64,000 bases of DNA from Lysobacter stagni (GCF_030053425.1 NZ_JASGBI010000001.1:2116001-2180000); one strand, 5' to 3'; positions 7,422 to 21,048 are shown, counted from the stretch's first letter. Notes: generated by a model from the sequence alone, not told the origin. Translations and numbers: made by a program.

Positions 7422-9329
7422 TCAGACCTCCAGCGTGGCCAGGTCGCCCTTCGTCTCCAGCCACTGCTTGCGATCGCCTGCACGCTTCTTGGCCAGCAAC
7501 ATGTCCATCAGCGAATGCGTCTGCGTGTCGTCGTCCACGGTCAGCTGCACCAGGCGACGGGTGTCCGGATGGATGGTGGATTCGCGAAGCTGCGAGGGGT
7601 TCATCTCGCCAAGGCCCTTGAAGCGGGTGACGTGCACCTGGCCGGTGAAGCCCTTCTTGCGATCGTTCTTCTCGCGCTCGACCTTCTCCAGCAGGATGCG
7701 CTTTTCCTCTTCGTCCAGCGCATAGAACACCTGCTTGCCGATGTCGATGCGGAACAGCGGCGGCATCGCCACGAATACGCTGCCGTTGGCGACCAGCGAC
7801 GGAAAATGCTTGAGGAACAGCGCGCTCAGCAGCGTTGCGATGTGCAGGCCATCGGAGTCGGCGTCGGCGAGGATGACGACCTTGCCGTAACGCAGGCCCG
7901 AGATGTCGTCCTTGCCCGGGTCGCAGCCGATGGCCACCGCCAGGTCGTGTACTTCCTGCGAGGCGAGCACGCTTCCGGAGGCGACTTCCCAGGTGTTCAG
8001 GATCTTGCCGCGCAGCGGCAGGATGGCCTGGAAATCCTTGTCGCGTGCCTGCCGTGCGCTGCCGCCGGCCGAGTCGCCTTCCACCAGGAACAGTTCGGTG
8101 CGCGAGAGGTCCTGGCTGACGCAGTCGGCCAGCTTTCCGGGCAGGGCAGGGCCCTGCGTGACCTTCTTGCGGACGACCTGCTTCTCGGTCTTCAGGCGCG
8201 CCGCAGCACGCTCGATGGCCAGTTGCGCGATCTTCTCGCCCAGCTCCACGTGCTGGTTGAGCCACAGTGAGAACGCATCGTGCGCAGCGCCCTCCACGAA
8301 GGCAGCGGCCTGGCGCGAGGACAGGCGTTCCTTGGTCTGCCCGCTGAACTGCGGGTCGGTCATCTTGATGCTGAGCACGAAGGCGACTCGGTCCCACACG
8401 TCTTCCGGTGCCAGCTTCACGCCGCGCGGCAGCAGGTTGCGGAAGTCGCAGAACTCGCGCAGCGCATCGGTGAAGCCGGTACGCAGGCCGTTGACGTGCG
8501 TGCCGTGCTGGGCGGTCGGGATGAGGTTGACGTAGCTTTCCTGCACCAGCTCGCCATCGGGCACCCAGGCCACCGCCCAGTCGGCGGTTTCGGTGTCCTT
8601 GGTCAACTTGCCGACGAACAGCTCCGGCGGCAGGAGCTCGCGCTCGGCCAGCTCGCCACGCAGGTAATCGCGCAGGCCGTCCTCGTAGTACCACTCGTTG
8701 CGCTCTTCGGTGGCCTCCTCGAACAGCTTCACCGTCAGGCCGGGGCACAGCACCGCCTTGGCGCGCAGCAGGTGGCGCAGCGAGCGGGGGTTGAACTTGA
8801 CCGTATCGAAGTACTTCGCGTCCGGCCAGAAGTGGACGCTCGTGCCGGTGTTCTTCTTGCCCACGCTGCCCACGACTTCCAGCGGCGAGGCGCGGTCGCC
8901 GTCCTTGAAGGTCATGCGGTATTCGTTGCCGTCGCGCTTGATGCGCACTTCGACATGCTTCGACAGCGCGTTGACCACGCTGACGCCAACGCCGTGGAGG
9001 CCGCCGGAGAAGGTGTAGTTCTTGTTGCTGAACTTGCCGCCCGCATGCAGGCGCGTGAGGATCAGCTCCACGCCGGGGATCTTCTCCTCCGGGTGGATGT
9101 CCACGGGCATGCCGCGGCCGTCGTCGGACACCGAACAGCTGCCGTCGCTGTGCAGCGTCACTTCCACGGTGCGCGCGTGGCCGGCCAGCGCCTCGTCGAC
9201 CGCGTTGTCGATGACCTCCTGCGCCAGATGGTTCGGCCGCGCGGTGTCGGTGTACATGCCCGGGCGGCGCTTGACGGGGTCAAGGCCGGAAAGGACTTCG
9301 ATGTCTGCGGCGTTGTAGCGGCTGCTCAT
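7422..9329 (-). CDS. parE: DNA topoisomerase IV subunit B
   Basis: ATPase subunit of topoisomerase IV, which decatenates daughter chromosomes together with ParC. The 635-aa protein has the GHKL ATPase start (RPGMYTDT, NAVDEALAG, DDGRGMP, GLHGVGVSVVNALS), a transducer domain, and the TOPRIM region with LVEGDSAGGSA and ADADSDGLHI. Length matches E. coli ParE (about 630 aa). The TOPRIM and C-terminal sequence fit ParE better than GyrB, as there is no large GyrB insertion. It lies 25 bp downstream of an exported hypothetical protein on the same strand, so co-transcription is possible. Confidence 0.96.
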   Translation of the reverse strand: MSSRYNAADIEVLSGLDPVKRRPGMYTDTARPNHLAQEVIDNAVDEALAGHARTVEVTLHSDGSCSVSDDGRGMPVDIHPEEKIPGVELILTRLHAGGKFSNKNYTFSGGLHGVGVSVVNALSKHVEVRIKRDGNEYRMTFKDGDRASPLEVVGSVGKKNTGTSVHFWPDAKYFDTVKFNPRSLRHLLRAKAVLCPGLTVKLFEEATEERNEWYYEDGLRDYLRGELAERELLPPELFVGKLTKDTETADWAVAWVPDGELVQESYVNLIPTAQHGTHVNGLRTGFTDALREFCDFRNLLPRGVKLAPEDVWDRVAFVLSIKMTDPQFSGQTKERLSSRQAAAFVEGAAHDAFSLWLNQHVELGEKIAQLAIERAAARLKTEKQVVRKKVTQGPALPGKLADCVSQDLSRTELFLVEGDSAGGSARQARDKDFQAILPLRGKILNTWEVASGSVLASQEVHDLAVAIGCDPGKDDISGLRYGKVVILADADSDGLHIATLLSALFLKHFPSLVANGSVFVAMPPLFRIDIGKQVFYALDEEEKRILLEKVEREKNDRKKGFTGQVHVTRFKGLGEMNPSQLRESTIHPDTRRLVQLTVDDDTQTHSLMDMLLAKKRAGDRKQWLETKGDLATLEV

Positions 9330-9354
9330 TCTGGGATGCGTCGGAAGTGGGGGC

Positions 9355-10047
9355 TCATTCCGACAGCGGTTCGAGCTGGCTGCCGGTATAGGGATTGAAG
9401 CGGTAGCTGCCGGGGAACGTCTGGCCGGTGCGCGGATCGCGCTGGGGCGTCAGCAGGCTGCCGAGCGGGGTGGTGAAATCGTACCGCGCCTGGCCCAGCT
9501 GCACGCTCACCTTGCCCGGTGCCAGCGGGTCGGCCAGCGGCTTGCCGTCCTTGCCCTTGGCGGGAAACACGAAGAAATGCAGGTTGTTGCCCAGTTGGCC
9601 GATCATGCTGCCCAGGACCGGCTTCAGCACGCCGAACACCATCGTCACCTTCGGGTCGAGCTTGCCGGGATCGATCGGCGTGTATTCCTTGCCGTCGGCG
9701 CCGCGCAGGCGGATCGCCTCGCGCAGTTCGTTCTCGTCCATGAACTTGTCGATGCCCAGCGTGCCGATCTTGCCGTTCACGGCGGCGACCACCGTGTACT
9801 GATCGAAGAGCCCGGCGATCTGCGTCATCGCGGAGCGGTCGTCGTTGCGCGCGGACGCGAGCCAGAACTGCGACGGCAGCCACCAGACCAGGTCGACCGT
9901 TTCCCGGGAGGAACTGGTCTGCTGCGTTTCATTGGTGAGCTGGTTGATCTGGATGCGTTCGGGCGGCAGCGGCTTCGGATCGGCGGCGAGCGCGGAAAGC
10001 GACCAGGACAGCAACAACGGCAAGGCGAGAAGGCGAAGCGGATGCAC
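9355..10047 (-). CDS. Exported protein of unknown function
   Basis: I do not recognise a named domain. The 230-aa product starts at GTG (10047) with a good AGGGGA ribosome site and a clear Sec signal peptide ending in LSALAAD, so it is probably periplasmic. The mature part contains ERIQINQLTNETQQ, a WWLPSQFW segment and a hydrophobic FGVLKPVLGSMIGQLG stretch. The fold looks mixed alpha/beta. It is transcribed toward parE with a 25 bp gap. No cysteines or catalytic motifs stand out. Confidence 0.7.
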   Translation of the reverse strand: MHPLRLLALPLLLSWSLSALAADPKPLPPERIQINQLTNETQQTSSSRETVDLVWWLPSQFWLASARNDDRSAMTQIAGLFDQYTVVAAVNGKIGTLGIDKFMDENELREAIRLRGADGKEYTPIDPGKLDPKVTMVFGVLKPVLGSMIGQLGNNLHFFVFPAKGKDGKPLADPLAPGKVSVQLGQARYDFTTPLGSLLTPQRDPRTGQTFPGSYRFNPYTGSQLEPLSE

Positions 10048-10222
10048 GGCGGTTCCCCTGTTGGAGCGGCGAGGATGCCATGGTGCGGCAGGGGGTCAAG
10101 CGCGCGAGCGCGGATCTGGGGGGTGGGGCGGTTTGTCAAGAGCGCGTTCAGCGGTCAGCATGGGCTGCACGGGTAGGGTGCCCGCGGGTTTCGGCCCGTA
10201 CGCTGCAATCGAGGAGACACGA

Positions 10223-10474
10223 ATGAACATCCGCACGCTTCTGCTTCCGACCGCCATTGTCGCCGCGCTGGCGATGCCCGCCGCATTCGCGCAGCAGGAC
10301 GCCCAGGCCGACGCCAAGTCCCGTCAGGAATCGTCGCAGGCCCCGCAATCCCGCCAGGGCGCGAACGCCGGGCAGGGCGCCGACAAGGCACAGGCCGACC
10401 AGGCCAAGACGCAGAAGAAGGACAAGGCCAAGCGCCCGCCCGAACGCGAGCCCGAGGAAGAGGACGAGCGCTGA
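10223..10474 (+). CDS. Small exported low-complexity protein
   Basis: An 83-aa protein preceded by a strong GAGGAGA ribosome site. It has a signal peptide (MNIRTLLLPTAIVAALAMPAAFAQ) written here only to note cleavage after AFA. The mature part is nearly all Gln, Ala, Lys, Asp and Glu, ends in an acidic EPEEEDER tail, and is likely disordered. No domain is recognisable. A strong terminator follows 26 bp after the stop, which supports a separate monocistronic unit. Function unknown; it could bind cell-wall or polyanionic material, but that is speculation. Confidence 0.6.
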   Translation: MNIRTLLLPTAIVAALAMPAAFAQQDAQADAKSRQESSQAPQSRQGANAGQGADKAQADQAKTQKKDKAKRPPEREPEEEDER

Positions 10475-10500
10475 TCGGCGCCGCTTCCGCACGGACCCCA

Positions 10501-10531
10501 GACGCCCCGGCCCCTGCCGGGGCGTCGTCGT
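10501..10531 (+). terminator. Strong intrinsic terminator upstream of pyrG
   Basis: GACGCCCCGGC and GCCGGGGCGTC form an 11-bp perfect stem around CCCT, followed by GTCGTTT. It ends the small exported-protein transcript and separates it from the pyrG operon. Confidence 0.75.
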
Positions 10532-10697
10532 TTGGGCAGCGCGTGACGGCCTGCGGCAAATGACGCCTGGCTTCCGGCCATCGAGAGGGTTCGACGCGCC
10601 GGGTGGGACGCCGCCCCGCCGGGCGCCATCGACCGATGACGCGCGGACTGCGGCGACGGAATGAACACGCTGTTCCGCGTCAAGGTCGCGGCCGTAA

Positions 10698-12884
<2,187 letters not shown>

Positions 12885-12892
<8 letters not shown>

Positions 12893-13733
12893 CGAGAGGA
12901 TGAACCTCTGTGGATTCGAAGTCGGACTGGACAAACCCTTCTTCCTGATTGCCGGGCCGTGCGTGATCGAGTCGATGCAGCTGCAGCTCGACACCGCCGG
13001 CAAGCTCAAGGAAATCACCTCCGAGCTGGGCATCAACTTCATCTTCAAGTCCAGCTTCGACAAGGCCAACCGTACCTCGGGCACCAGCTTCCGCGGTCCG
13101 GGCCTGGAAGAAGGCCTCAAGGTGCTGGCCGAGGTGAAGAAGCAGATCGGCGTGCCGGTGCTGACCGACGTGCACGAATACACACCGATGAACGAGGTCG
13201 CCTCGGTCGTCGACGTGCTGCAGACGCCGGCCTTCCTGTGCCGTCAGACCGACTTCATCCAGAACGTGGCCCGCGCCGGCAAGCCGGTGAACATCAAGAA
13301 GGGCCAGTTCCTGTCGCCGTGGGAAATGAAGCACGTGACCGACAAGGCCAAGGCCACCGGCAACACACAGATCATGGCCTGCGAGCGCGGTGTGTCCTTC
13401 GGCTACAACAACCTGGTCAGCGACATGCGCTCGCTGAGCGTGATGCGCGACACCGGTTGTCCGGTCGTGTTCGACGCCACGCACTCGGTGCAGCTGCCCG
13501 GCGGCGCCGGCGGCAAGAGCGGCGGCCAGCGCGAGTTCGTGCCGGTGCTGGCGCGCGCGGCCATCGCGGTCGGCATCGACGGCATCTTCATGGAAACCCA
13601 TCCGGTCCCGGACGAGGCCCTGTCCGACGGCCCCAACGCCTGGCCGCTGCCGAAGATGCGTGCGCTGCTGGGGACTTTGCTGGAGCTGGACCGTATCACC
13701 AAGAAGAACGGCTTCCTCGAATCCAGCGTCTGA
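12885..13733 (+). CDS. kdsA: 3-deoxy-8-phosphooctulonate synthase (KDO-8-P synthase)
   Basis: Condenses phosphoenolpyruvate with arabinose 5-phosphate to make KDO-8-phosphate for lipopolysaccharide inner core. The 282-aa TIM-barrel protein shows [21 protein letters not shown], the LTDVHE and DFIQN blocks, and [10 protein letters not shown], all characteristic of KdsA. Starting at 12885 ([10 protein letters not shown]) overlaps the acyltransferase stop; an internal ATG at 12900 is an alternative start. Eno follows after about 150 bp, which probably has its own promoter. Confidence 0.96.
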
Positions 13734-13809
13734 TTTGCCGACGCGGAAGCTGCGGATCAGGAGCCGGAACGAGGCGCGCGCATGCCGCCCGGTCCGGCTT
13801 CTGCTTTAA

Positions 13810-15168
<1,359 letters not shown>

Positions 15169-15186
15169 GGCACGGAGCGCGGGCGC

Positions 15187-15549
15187 ATGCGCTGGTTGCG
15201 ACTGCTGGTGGTGGTGCTGGTCGGGTTGCTGGCGTTCCTCCAGTACAGGCTGTGGGTGGGCGAGGGCGGCAGCCGCTCGGTCGCCCGCCTGGAGCAGCAG
15301 GTGAAACAGCAGACCCGCGAGAACGCGGGACTGCAGCAGCGCAACGATGCACTGGCCGCGGAAGTCGAGGACCTCAAGTCCGGCGAGGCCGCTGTCGAGG
15401 AGCGTGCGCGCAGCGAGCTGGGCATGATCAAGCCCGGCGAGACGTTCTACCGTGTGGTCGAGCCCGATGGTGCGGCCGGCACGCAGGATGAGGCTGTCAC
15501 CGCCGACGGTGACGCGCCCGCCGACGCGCCGGCGCCGCAGGAACCCTGA
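15187..15549 (+). CDS. ftsB: Cell division protein FtsB
   Basis: Bitopic inner-membrane component of the FtsQLB divisome subcomplex. The 120-aa protein has one N-terminal transmembrane segment (LLVVVLVGLLAFLQYRLW), then a coiled coil with a heptad pattern (about residues 35-70), and the family motif around ERARSELGMIKPGE. An Ala/Pro/Asp-rich tail of about 25 residues is added at the C-terminus. The position right after eno and overlapping ispD (TGATG) is the standard gammaproteobacterial arrangement. Confidence 0.93.
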   Translation: MRWLRLLVVVLVGLLAFLQYRLWVGEGGSRSVARLEQQVKQQTRENAGLQQRNDALAAEVEDLKSGEAAVEERARSELGMIKPGETFYRVVEPDGAAGTQDEAVTADGDAPADAPAPQEP

Positions 15550-16232
15550 TGATCTGGGCTGTGCTCCCCGCTGCCGGTCGCGGAACGCGCTTCGGCGGCG
15601 AGGTTCCCAAGCAATACCTCGAAGTCGCCGGTCGGCCGCTGATCGCCCACGCGCTCGACGCGCTGCTGTCGCATCCGCGTGTGGCCGGAGCAATGGTCGC
15701 GCTGTCGGCCGACGACGCGCGCTGGCCCGGATGGACCCAGCGCCATGGCAAGCCTGTGCTGCGTTGCGTGGGCGGTGGCGAGCGCGCCGACTCGGTACTC
15801 GCCGCATTGCGTGCACTGCCGGACGATGTCGGCGACGACGCGCTGGTGCTGGTACACGACGCGGCCCGCCCGAACCTGCGCGGTGAAGACATCGGCCGCC
15901 TGATCGCCGTCGCCAGCGCGCACGCGGCGGGCGCCATCCTCGGTGCGCCGTTGCGCGACACGCTCAAGCGTGCTGATGCCGATGCGCGCATCGTTTCGAC
16001 CGAGCCGCGCACCTACCTGTGGCGCGCGTTCACGCCGCAGGCGTTCCGTCGTGGTGCACTGACGGCCGCGCTGGAGGCCGCGCGCGCCGAAGGCGTGGTC
16101 GTCACCGACGAGGCGATGGCGATGGAGCGCATGGGCGTGCGCCCGGCGCTGGTCGAGGGCCGTGAGGACAATCTGAAAGTCACGACGCAGGCCGACCTTG
16201 GGTTGGCCGACTACCTGTTGAGGCAACGATGA
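15549..16232 (+). CDS. ispD: 2-C-methyl-D-erythritol 4-phosphate cytidylyltransferase
   Basis: Third step of the MEP isoprenoid pathway: transfers CMP from CTP to methylerythritol 4-phosphate. The 227-aa protein begins with the nucleotidyltransferase signature [20 protein letters not shown], contains [10 protein letters not shown], and ends with a region ([14 protein letters not shown]) typical of IspD. Its start overlaps the ftsB stop and its stop overlaps the ispF start, so expression of ftsB, ispD, ispF and truD is tightly coupled. Confidence 0.96.
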   Translation: MIWAVLPAAGRGTRFGGEVPKQYLEVAGRPLIAHALDALLSHPRVAGAMVALSADDARWPGWTQRHGKPVLRCVGGGERADSVLAALRALPDDVGDDALVLVHDAARPNLRGEDIGRLIAVASAHAAGAILGAPLRDTLKRADADARIVSTEPRTYLWRAFTPQAFRRGALTAALEAARAEGVVVTDEAMAMERMGVRPALVEGREDNLKVTTQADLGLADYLLRQR

Positions 16233-16714
16233 GCGCGATGTTCCGCATCGGTCAGGGTTACGACGTGCACGCCTTCGGCGAAGGCGACCACGTCGTGCTG
16301 GGCGGCGTGCGCGTGCCGCACGAACGCGGCGTGGTGGCGCACTCCGATGGCGACGTCGTCATCCATGCGCTGTGCGACGCGATGCTTGGCGCGCTGGCGC
16401 TGGGCGACATCGGCAAGCACTTCCCGCCGAGCGACCCGCAATGGAAGGGCGCGGACAGCCGCGCTTTCCTGCGACACTGCAATGCGCTGGTGCGCGAGCG
16501 CGGCTGGCAGGTCGGCAACGCGGATGTCACCGTGATCTGCGAACGTCCCAAGGTCGGCCCGCATGCGCAGGCGATGCGCGAGTTGCTGGCGCAGGACCTG
16601 GACATCACGCTGGACGCGGTGAGCATCAAGGCGACCACCACCGAGAAGCTGGGCTTCACGGGGCGTGGCGAGGGCATCGCGGCGATGGCCGTGTGTCTGC
16701 TGGTGAAGCCATGA
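16229..16714 (+). CDS. ispF: 2-C-methyl-D-erythritol 2,4-cyclodiphosphate synthase
   Basis: Cyclises CDP-methylerythritol 2-phosphate in the MEP pathway. The 161-aa length is standard. Metal-binding and substrate residues are visible in [12 protein letters not shown] (Asp/His), [19 protein letters not shown] and the [11 protein letters not shown] loop; the C-terminus has the [18 protein letters not shown] motif. It sits between ispD and truD with ATGA overlaps on both sides. Confidence 0.96.
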   Translation: MSAMFRIGQGYDVHAFGEGDHVVLGGVRVPHERGVVAHSDGDVVIHALCDAMLGALALGDIGKHFPPSDPQWKGADSRAFLRHCNALVRERGWQVGNADVTVICERPKVGPHAQAMRELLAQDLDITLDAVSIKATTTEKLGFTGRGEGIAAMAVCLLVKP

Positions 16715-17769
16715 ACGGATCCGAGCCGGTTCTTCCGCGCGCCCACGGCGATGCCGTGCTCACCGCGCGCATGCGCAGCGCGCCAGAGGACTTCTTCGTC
16801 GAGGAGCTCCCGGGTTTCGAGCCCAGTGGCAGCGGCGAACACCTGTTGCTGACCATCGAAAAGCGCGGCATGAACACCGCGTTCGCCGCGCGCCATCTCG
16901 CGCAGTGGGCGGGCGTGGGCGAGATGGCCATCGGCTATGCGGGCCTGAAGGATCGCCATGCCGTCACCCGCCAGCGCTTCAGCGTGCACCTGCCGAAGAA
17001 AATCGCGCCGGACCTGTCGACGCTGGACATCGACGGCGACTCGGAACGCTTGCGTCTGGTTGAACACGCCTGGCACGCGAAGAAGCTGCCGCGCGGCGCG
17101 CTGGCAGGCAACCGCTTCGTGCTGGTGCTGCGCGGCGTGGAAGGTGAGCGCGACGCCATCGAGGCACGGCTGCGTGCCATCGACGAACGCGGCGTGCCGA
17201 ACTATTTCGGCGAGCAGCGTTTCGGCCGCGACGGCGACAACGTCGCCAACGCGCGGGCGATGTTCGCCGGTCGGCGTGTGCGTCGCGAGCAGCGCACGCT
17301 GCTGCTGTCGGCGGCGCGTTCGGAACTGTTCAATCGCGTGCTGGCCCGGCGCGTGGAGATGGGTTGCTGGGACCGCCCGCTCGACGGCGAGGTGTGGATG
17401 CTGGACGGCAGCCGCAGCGTGTTCGGGCCGCAGTCGTTCGACGAGGTGCTGGCGCAGCGGCTGGACGCATTCGACATCCATCCGACCGGGCCGTTGTGGG
17501 GGCGTGGCGAGCTGCGCACCACCGATGCCGCCTTCGAGTGCGAGTCCTCGGCACTGTCCGACGACGAGGCCATCGCATTGCGTGCCGGACTTGAGGCGGA
17601 GGGCCTCAAACAGGAGCGCCGTGCATTGCGGCTGCGTCCTGTCGGACTGGCGTGGAACTGGCAGGCGGAGGACGTGCTCGAGGTCGCCTTCTCGCTGCCG
17701 CCCGGTGCCTACGCGACGGTGGTGATGTCCGAACTTGGCGAGGTTCGCGCGGTCGGTCGCAGCGGCTGA
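16711..17769 (+). CDS. truD: tRNA pseudouridine(13) synthase TruD
   Basis: Converts U13 of tRNA-Glu to pseudouridine. The 352-aa protein begins its conserved part with [11 protein letters not shown], has the catalytic Asp in [14 protein letters not shown], and contains [16 protein letters not shown] and a TRUD insertion domain before the C-terminal [12 protein letters not shown]. The start at 16711 overlaps the ispF stop. It is the last gene of the eno-ftsB-ispD-ispF-truD run. Confidence 0.95.
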   Translation: MNGSEPVLPRAHGDAVLTARMRSAPEDFFVEELPGFEPSGSGEHLLLTIEKRGMNTAFAARHLAQWAGVGEMAIGYAGLKDRHAVTRQRFSVHLPKKIAPDLSTLDIDGDSERLRLVEHAWHAKKLPRGALAGNRFVLVLRGVEGERDAIEARLRAIDERGVPNYFGEQRFGRDGDNVANARAMFAGRRVRREQRTLLLSAARSELFNRVLARRVEMGCWDRPLDGEVWMLDGSRSVFGPQSFDEVLAQRLDAFDIHPTGPLWGRGELRTTDAAFECESSALSDDEAIALRAGLEAEGLKQERRALRLRPVGLAWNWQAEDVLEVAFSLPPGAYATVVMSELGEVRAVGRSG

Positions 17770-17937
17770 ACGGAGAGCGCGCACGGCGTGAATGACGCGC
17801 CGCAAGCCGTTCGTCGGAAAGCATCCGGTGGCACTGGTGTGGCCGACAGGCGGGGGTATATCCCGGATGTGCACGGGCGTGATGCCCGTTGCCGCCGTAC
17901 CCGAGGGGTACGACGACCACGTCATGGAGATGTCGTC

Positions 17938-18174
17938 ATGAACGCATCCTTACGCATGGCTGTGTTGTCGCTGGCGATCCTGGGCCTGTCGGCCTGCGCC
18001 GGCATGGAAACCAAGAGTGCCTCGGCCGAACCACGCGAACCCAGCCTCATCGACCCGGATTCGGATTACATCTCCCGGGTCGAGGAGATCGCGCGTCGTC
18101 GCGGCGTCGAGGTGAACTGGGTCAATCCGCCGACGCTGAGCGAACGCCAGATCGCCCATCAGCCGGATCGTTGA
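17938..18174 (+). CDS. Small lipoprotein of unknown function
   Basis: A 78-aa protein preceded by a GGAGA ribosome site. It has a lipoprotein signal ending LGLSAC (lipidated Cys at about residue 20), then a short charged helix (YISRVEEIARRRGVEVNWVNPP). The VEVNWVNPP ending is distinctive but I cannot tie it to a named family. It is set apart from truD by 168 bp that contains two small hairpins. The next gene is convergent. Probably a periplasm-facing lipoprotein. Confidence 0.65.
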   Translation: MNASLRMAVLSLAILGLSACAGMETKSASAEPREPSLIDPDSDYISRVEEIARRRGVEVNWVNPPTLSERQIAHQPDR

Positions 18175-18198
18175 TTCCCTGCTCGCGGCCCTGCCGGA

Positions 18199-18762
18199 TC
18201 ACCGAAGACGGCGGGGCGCGAGCAGCACCAGAACCGCTCCAGTGCCGCCCTGAGCCGGCGGCGCCGAGTGGAAGGCAAGCACGTCCGCGCGCTGGCGCAG
18301 CATGCGGTCGACCAGGTTCTTGAGCACCGGCAGCCCGCTCGACGCGATCGACGCGGCGCCATGCAACCCCTTCCCGTGGATGATCCGCACGCAGCCCACG
18401 CCGTGCTGGCGGGCATCGTGCAGGAACGCGCGCAGCAGCTGTTCCGCCTCGCGTGTATCGGCGCCATGCAGGTCGAGTTCCTCCTGCACGGCGATCTCGC
18501 CCCGACGCAACTTCTGCAGCAGGCGCGGCGATATTTCGTCGCGGCGGTAACTCAGCGCGTCGCCGGCTTCCAGCAGGCTGCTGTCCAGCGCATGGCGGAA
18601 CTCCTCGCGCGCGTGCGCCTCATCGCGCTCGGCCATGCGCGCACGCGGCCGCGGCCGCGGCGCCTGGGGTGGCGGCGCAGTGTCGTCCAGCCGCCGGACC
18701 GGGCCGATCGCGGCGCGGAACAGTTCGCTGGCGTCTTCGTCGTCGGGGCGTTTTCCGCTCAT
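18199..18762 (-). CDS. Smr-domain protein (MutS2-like C-terminal nuclease domain)
   Basis: A 187-aa cytoplasmic protein with a C-terminal Smr domain. The domain shows the LDLHGADTREAEQLL motif, then RIIHGKGLHGAASI with the GKG loop, and a strand near the end (GGTGAVLVLLAPRR). Stand-alone Smr proteins act as RNA or DNA endonucleases; SmrB of E. coli cleaves mRNA at collided ribosomes. The N-terminal 60 residues are Pro/Arg-rich and probably disordered. It resembles the SmrA/YdaL group of similar length. It is divergent from surE. Confidence 0.85.
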   Translation of the reverse strand: MSGKRPDDEDASELFRAAIGPVRRLDDTAPPPQAPRPRPRARMAERDEAHAREEFRHALDSSLLEAGDALSYRRDEISPRLLQKLRRGEIAVQEELDLHGADTREAEQLLRAFLHDARQHGVGCVRIIHGKGLHGAASIASSGLPVLKNLVDRMLRQRADVLAFHSAPPAQGGTGAVLVLLAPRRLR

Positions 18763-18910
18763 GCCACAAGCCTAGCGATGCCGACCGGCGGCGCAAGCCG
18801 TGGCGGCGGTCGCCGGACGCGCCGGGTTCATCGGCTATCATGGGACCACACCGTGCGGCGTCGCGCCGCGTGTGTTCCACGATCGGCAAGATCCAGCATC
18901 AAGGGAGTCC

Positions 18911-19702
18911 ATGCGAGTTCTGGTCAGCAACGACGACGGCGTCGACGCCCCCGGTATCCGTATCCTCGCCGAAGGTCTGCGCGCCGCCGGGCACGAAGTG
19001 CTGGTGGTGGCGCCCGACCGGGACCGCTCCGGTGCCAGCAACTCGCTCACGCTGGACGCCCCGGTGCGCGTGCAGCAGCTTGACGGCTCGACCTGGCGGG
19101 TGTACGGCACCCCGACCGACTGCGTGCACGTGGCCATCACGGGCATGCTCGAGGTCGAGCCGGACATCGTCGTGTCCGGCATCAACAACACCGCCAACCT
19201 GGGCGATGACGTCATCTACTCGGGCACCGTCGCCGCGGCGATGGAAGGCCGTTTCCTCGGCCTGCCGGCCGTGGCGATGTCGCTGCAGACGGTGGACCAC
19301 ACCGGCAGGCATTACGAAACGGCCGCCCGCGCCGCGGTCGAGATCATCGCCCGCCTGCGCGTGGACCCGCTGCCCGCCGACACCATCCTCAACGTGAACG
19401 TGCCCGACGTGCCCTGGTCGGAAGTGCGCGGCTTCGAGGTCACGCGCCTGGGCAACCGCCACCGCGCCGAAGCCTGTATTCCGCAGCAGGATCCGCGCGG
19501 CCGGCAATGGTGGTGGATCGGCCCCGCCGGCGCCGAGCAGGACGCCGGCCCCGGCACCGATTTCCACGCCGTGCGCACGGGCCACATCTCCATCACGCCG
19601 ATCCAGGTCGACCTGACCCGCTATCACGCGCTCGATCAGGTAGCCAGCTGGGTCGACGGCCTGGCCGTTTCGCTGGGACATCGCCCGGAGCGCGTGGCGT
19701 GA
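18911..19702 (+). CDS. surE: 5'/3'-nucleotidase SurE
   Basis: Survival protein with phosphatase activity on nucleoside monophosphates and short polyphosphate. The 263-aa protein shows the metal site [11 protein letters not shown], the GASNSLT serine loop and the [13 protein letters not shown] block. Start at 18911 follows AAGGGAG. A TATCAT hexamer 70 bp upstream (18836-18841) may be the -10 of its promoter. The stop overlaps the pcm start, the usual surE-pcm coupling. Confidence 0.95.
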   Translation: MRVLVSNDDGVDAPGIRILAEGLRAAGHEVLVVAPDRDRSGASNSLTLDAPVRVQQLDGSTWRVYGTPTDCVHVAITGMLEVEPDIVVSGINNTANLGDDVIYSGTVAAAMEGRFLGLPAVAMSLQTVDHTGRHYETAARAAVEIIARLRVDPLPADTILNVNVPDVPWSEVRGFEVTRLGNRHRAEACIPQQDPRGRQWWWIGPAGAEQDAGPGTDFHAVRTGHISITPIQVDLTRYHALDQVASWVDGLAVSLGHRPERVA

Positions 19703-20376
19703 CGCTGCGCATGCGCCTTCAGCCCGAGGCCATCGGTTCGGGCATGACCTCGCAGCGCGTGCGCGACCGCCTGGTCGAGCGCCTGCGCGAGAACGGCATC
19801 CGCGACGAACGCGTGCTCAACGCGATCCGCACCGTGCCGCGCCACCTGTTCGTCGACGAAGCGCTGGCCACGCGCGCCTACGAGGACACCGCGCTGCCTA
19901 TCGGCCACGGCCAGACGATCTCGCAGCCGTGGGTGGTCGCCAAGATGACCGAGGCATTGCTTGAGAACGCGCCGGCGAAAGTGTTGGAGATCGGTACCGG
20001 CTCGGGCTACCAGGCCGCCGTGCTCGCCGCGCTGGGGCTGGAAGTGCATACCGTTGAACGCATCGGCGAGTTGCTGCGCACGGCGCGCAAGCGCTTCCGC
20101 CAGCTCGGCATGAACATCCGCAGCAAGCACGACGACGGCCGCATCGGCTGGCCGGAAAACGGGCCGTTCGACGCGATCATCGTCACCGCCGCCGCACCTG
20201 CGCTGGTGGATGCGCTGACCGACCAGCTGGCCAACGGCGGCGCGCTGATCGCGCCGGTCGGCGGTGCGGGCTCGCAGTCGCTGCTGAAGGTGTCGAAGGA
20301 TGCCGACGGCGTCGTCACGCAACAGACGCTGGCGCCGGTGGTGTTCGTGCCGCTGCTGTCGGGCATGGTCGACTGA
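19699..20376 (+). CDS. pcm: Protein-L-isoaspartate O-methyltransferase
   Basis: Repairs isoaspartyl residues in damaged proteins using S-adenosylmethionine. The 225-aa protein has [13 protein letters not shown] at the N-terminus, [20 protein letters not shown], the SAM motif [15 protein letters not shown], and [12 protein letters not shown] chose the GTG at 19699, which overlaps the surE stop and gives a leader ([10 protein letters not shown]) like that of xanthomonad Pcm; an ATG at 19711 is the alternative. Confidence 0.94.
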   Translation: MTLRMRLQPEAIGSGMTSQRVRDRLVERLRENGIRDERVLNAIRTVPRHLFVDEALATRAYEDTALPIGHGQTISQPWVVAKMTEALLENAPAKVLEIGTGSGYQAAVLAALGLEVHTVERIGELLRTARKRFRQLGMNIRSKHDDGRIGWPENGPFDAIIVTAAAPALVDALTDQLANGGALIAPVGGAGSQSLLKVSKDADGVVTQQTLAPVVFVPLLSGMVD

Positions 20377-20433
20377 CGCCGTGCCGACGTACCGCCACGC
20401 ACACTGACGAACATTGAAGGGCAGGGGTTGCCG

Positions 20434-21048
20434 TTGAAGATCTTTGGACCGCTTTACGAGCGAGCCCTCGTCTGGGCACGCCATCGCCGCGCACCGGTCT
20501 ATCTGGTCGGGTTGAGCTTCATCGAGGCGATCATCTTCCCGGTCATGCCCGAGGTCATGCTGGCGCCGATGTGCGTGGCGCAGCCGCGACGCGGATTCTG
20601 GTTCGCCACGATCAGCCTGGCCGGCTCGATGGTGGGCGCGCTGATCGGTTACGCGCTCGGGCATTACGCATTCGAAGCGGTCAAGCCCCTTTTCGCCGCA
20701 CTTGGCATGCTGGGCGGTATCGAATCGGGTATCGCCACGGTTCAGGCGAAAATGGCCGAATCGCCGTGGGCGGTGTTCTGGTTGCTGGTGGTGGGCGGGT
20801 TCGCGCCGATTCCGATGAAGGTCTTCACATGGGCCTCGGGTATCGTCGGCGTGCCCATGCCGCAGTACGTGCTGAGCATGCTCATCGGTCGCGGCAAGCG
20901 CGTGTATCTGGTCGCGCTGGCCATCCGCCTGGGCGGCGTGCGTGCCGAGGCGATGCTTCGGCGCTACATCGAGCCGATCGGCTGGCTCGCGCTGGTGTTG
21001 CTGGCGGGTGCGATCGGCTGGCTGGTATGGAAGGCGCAGATCGGATGA
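20434..21048 (+). CDS. DedA/YqaA-family inner-membrane protein
   Basis: A 204-aa polytopic membrane protein of the DedA/SNARE-associated superfamily (YqaA type), possibly a lipid or ion transporter. It shows the early FIEAIIFPVMPEVMLAPM segment, SLAGSMVGALIGYALG, and FAPIPMKVFTWASGIVG. I chose the TTG at 20434 because AGGGG lies 6 bp upstream; a TTG at 20428 sits too close to that site. It is inserted between pcm and nlpD, which are adjacent in E. coli. Its stop overlaps the nlpD start (ATGA). Confidence 0.82.
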   Translation: MKIFGPLYERALVWARHRRAPVYLVGLSFIEAIIFPVMPEVMLAPMCVAQPRRGFWFATISLAGSMVGALIGYALGHYAFEAVKPLFAALGMLGGIESGIATVQAKMAESPWAVFWLLVVGGFAPIPMKVFTWASGIVGVPMPQYVLSMLIGRGKRVYLVALAIRLGGVRAEAMLRRYIEPIGWLALVLLAGAIGWLVWKAQIG

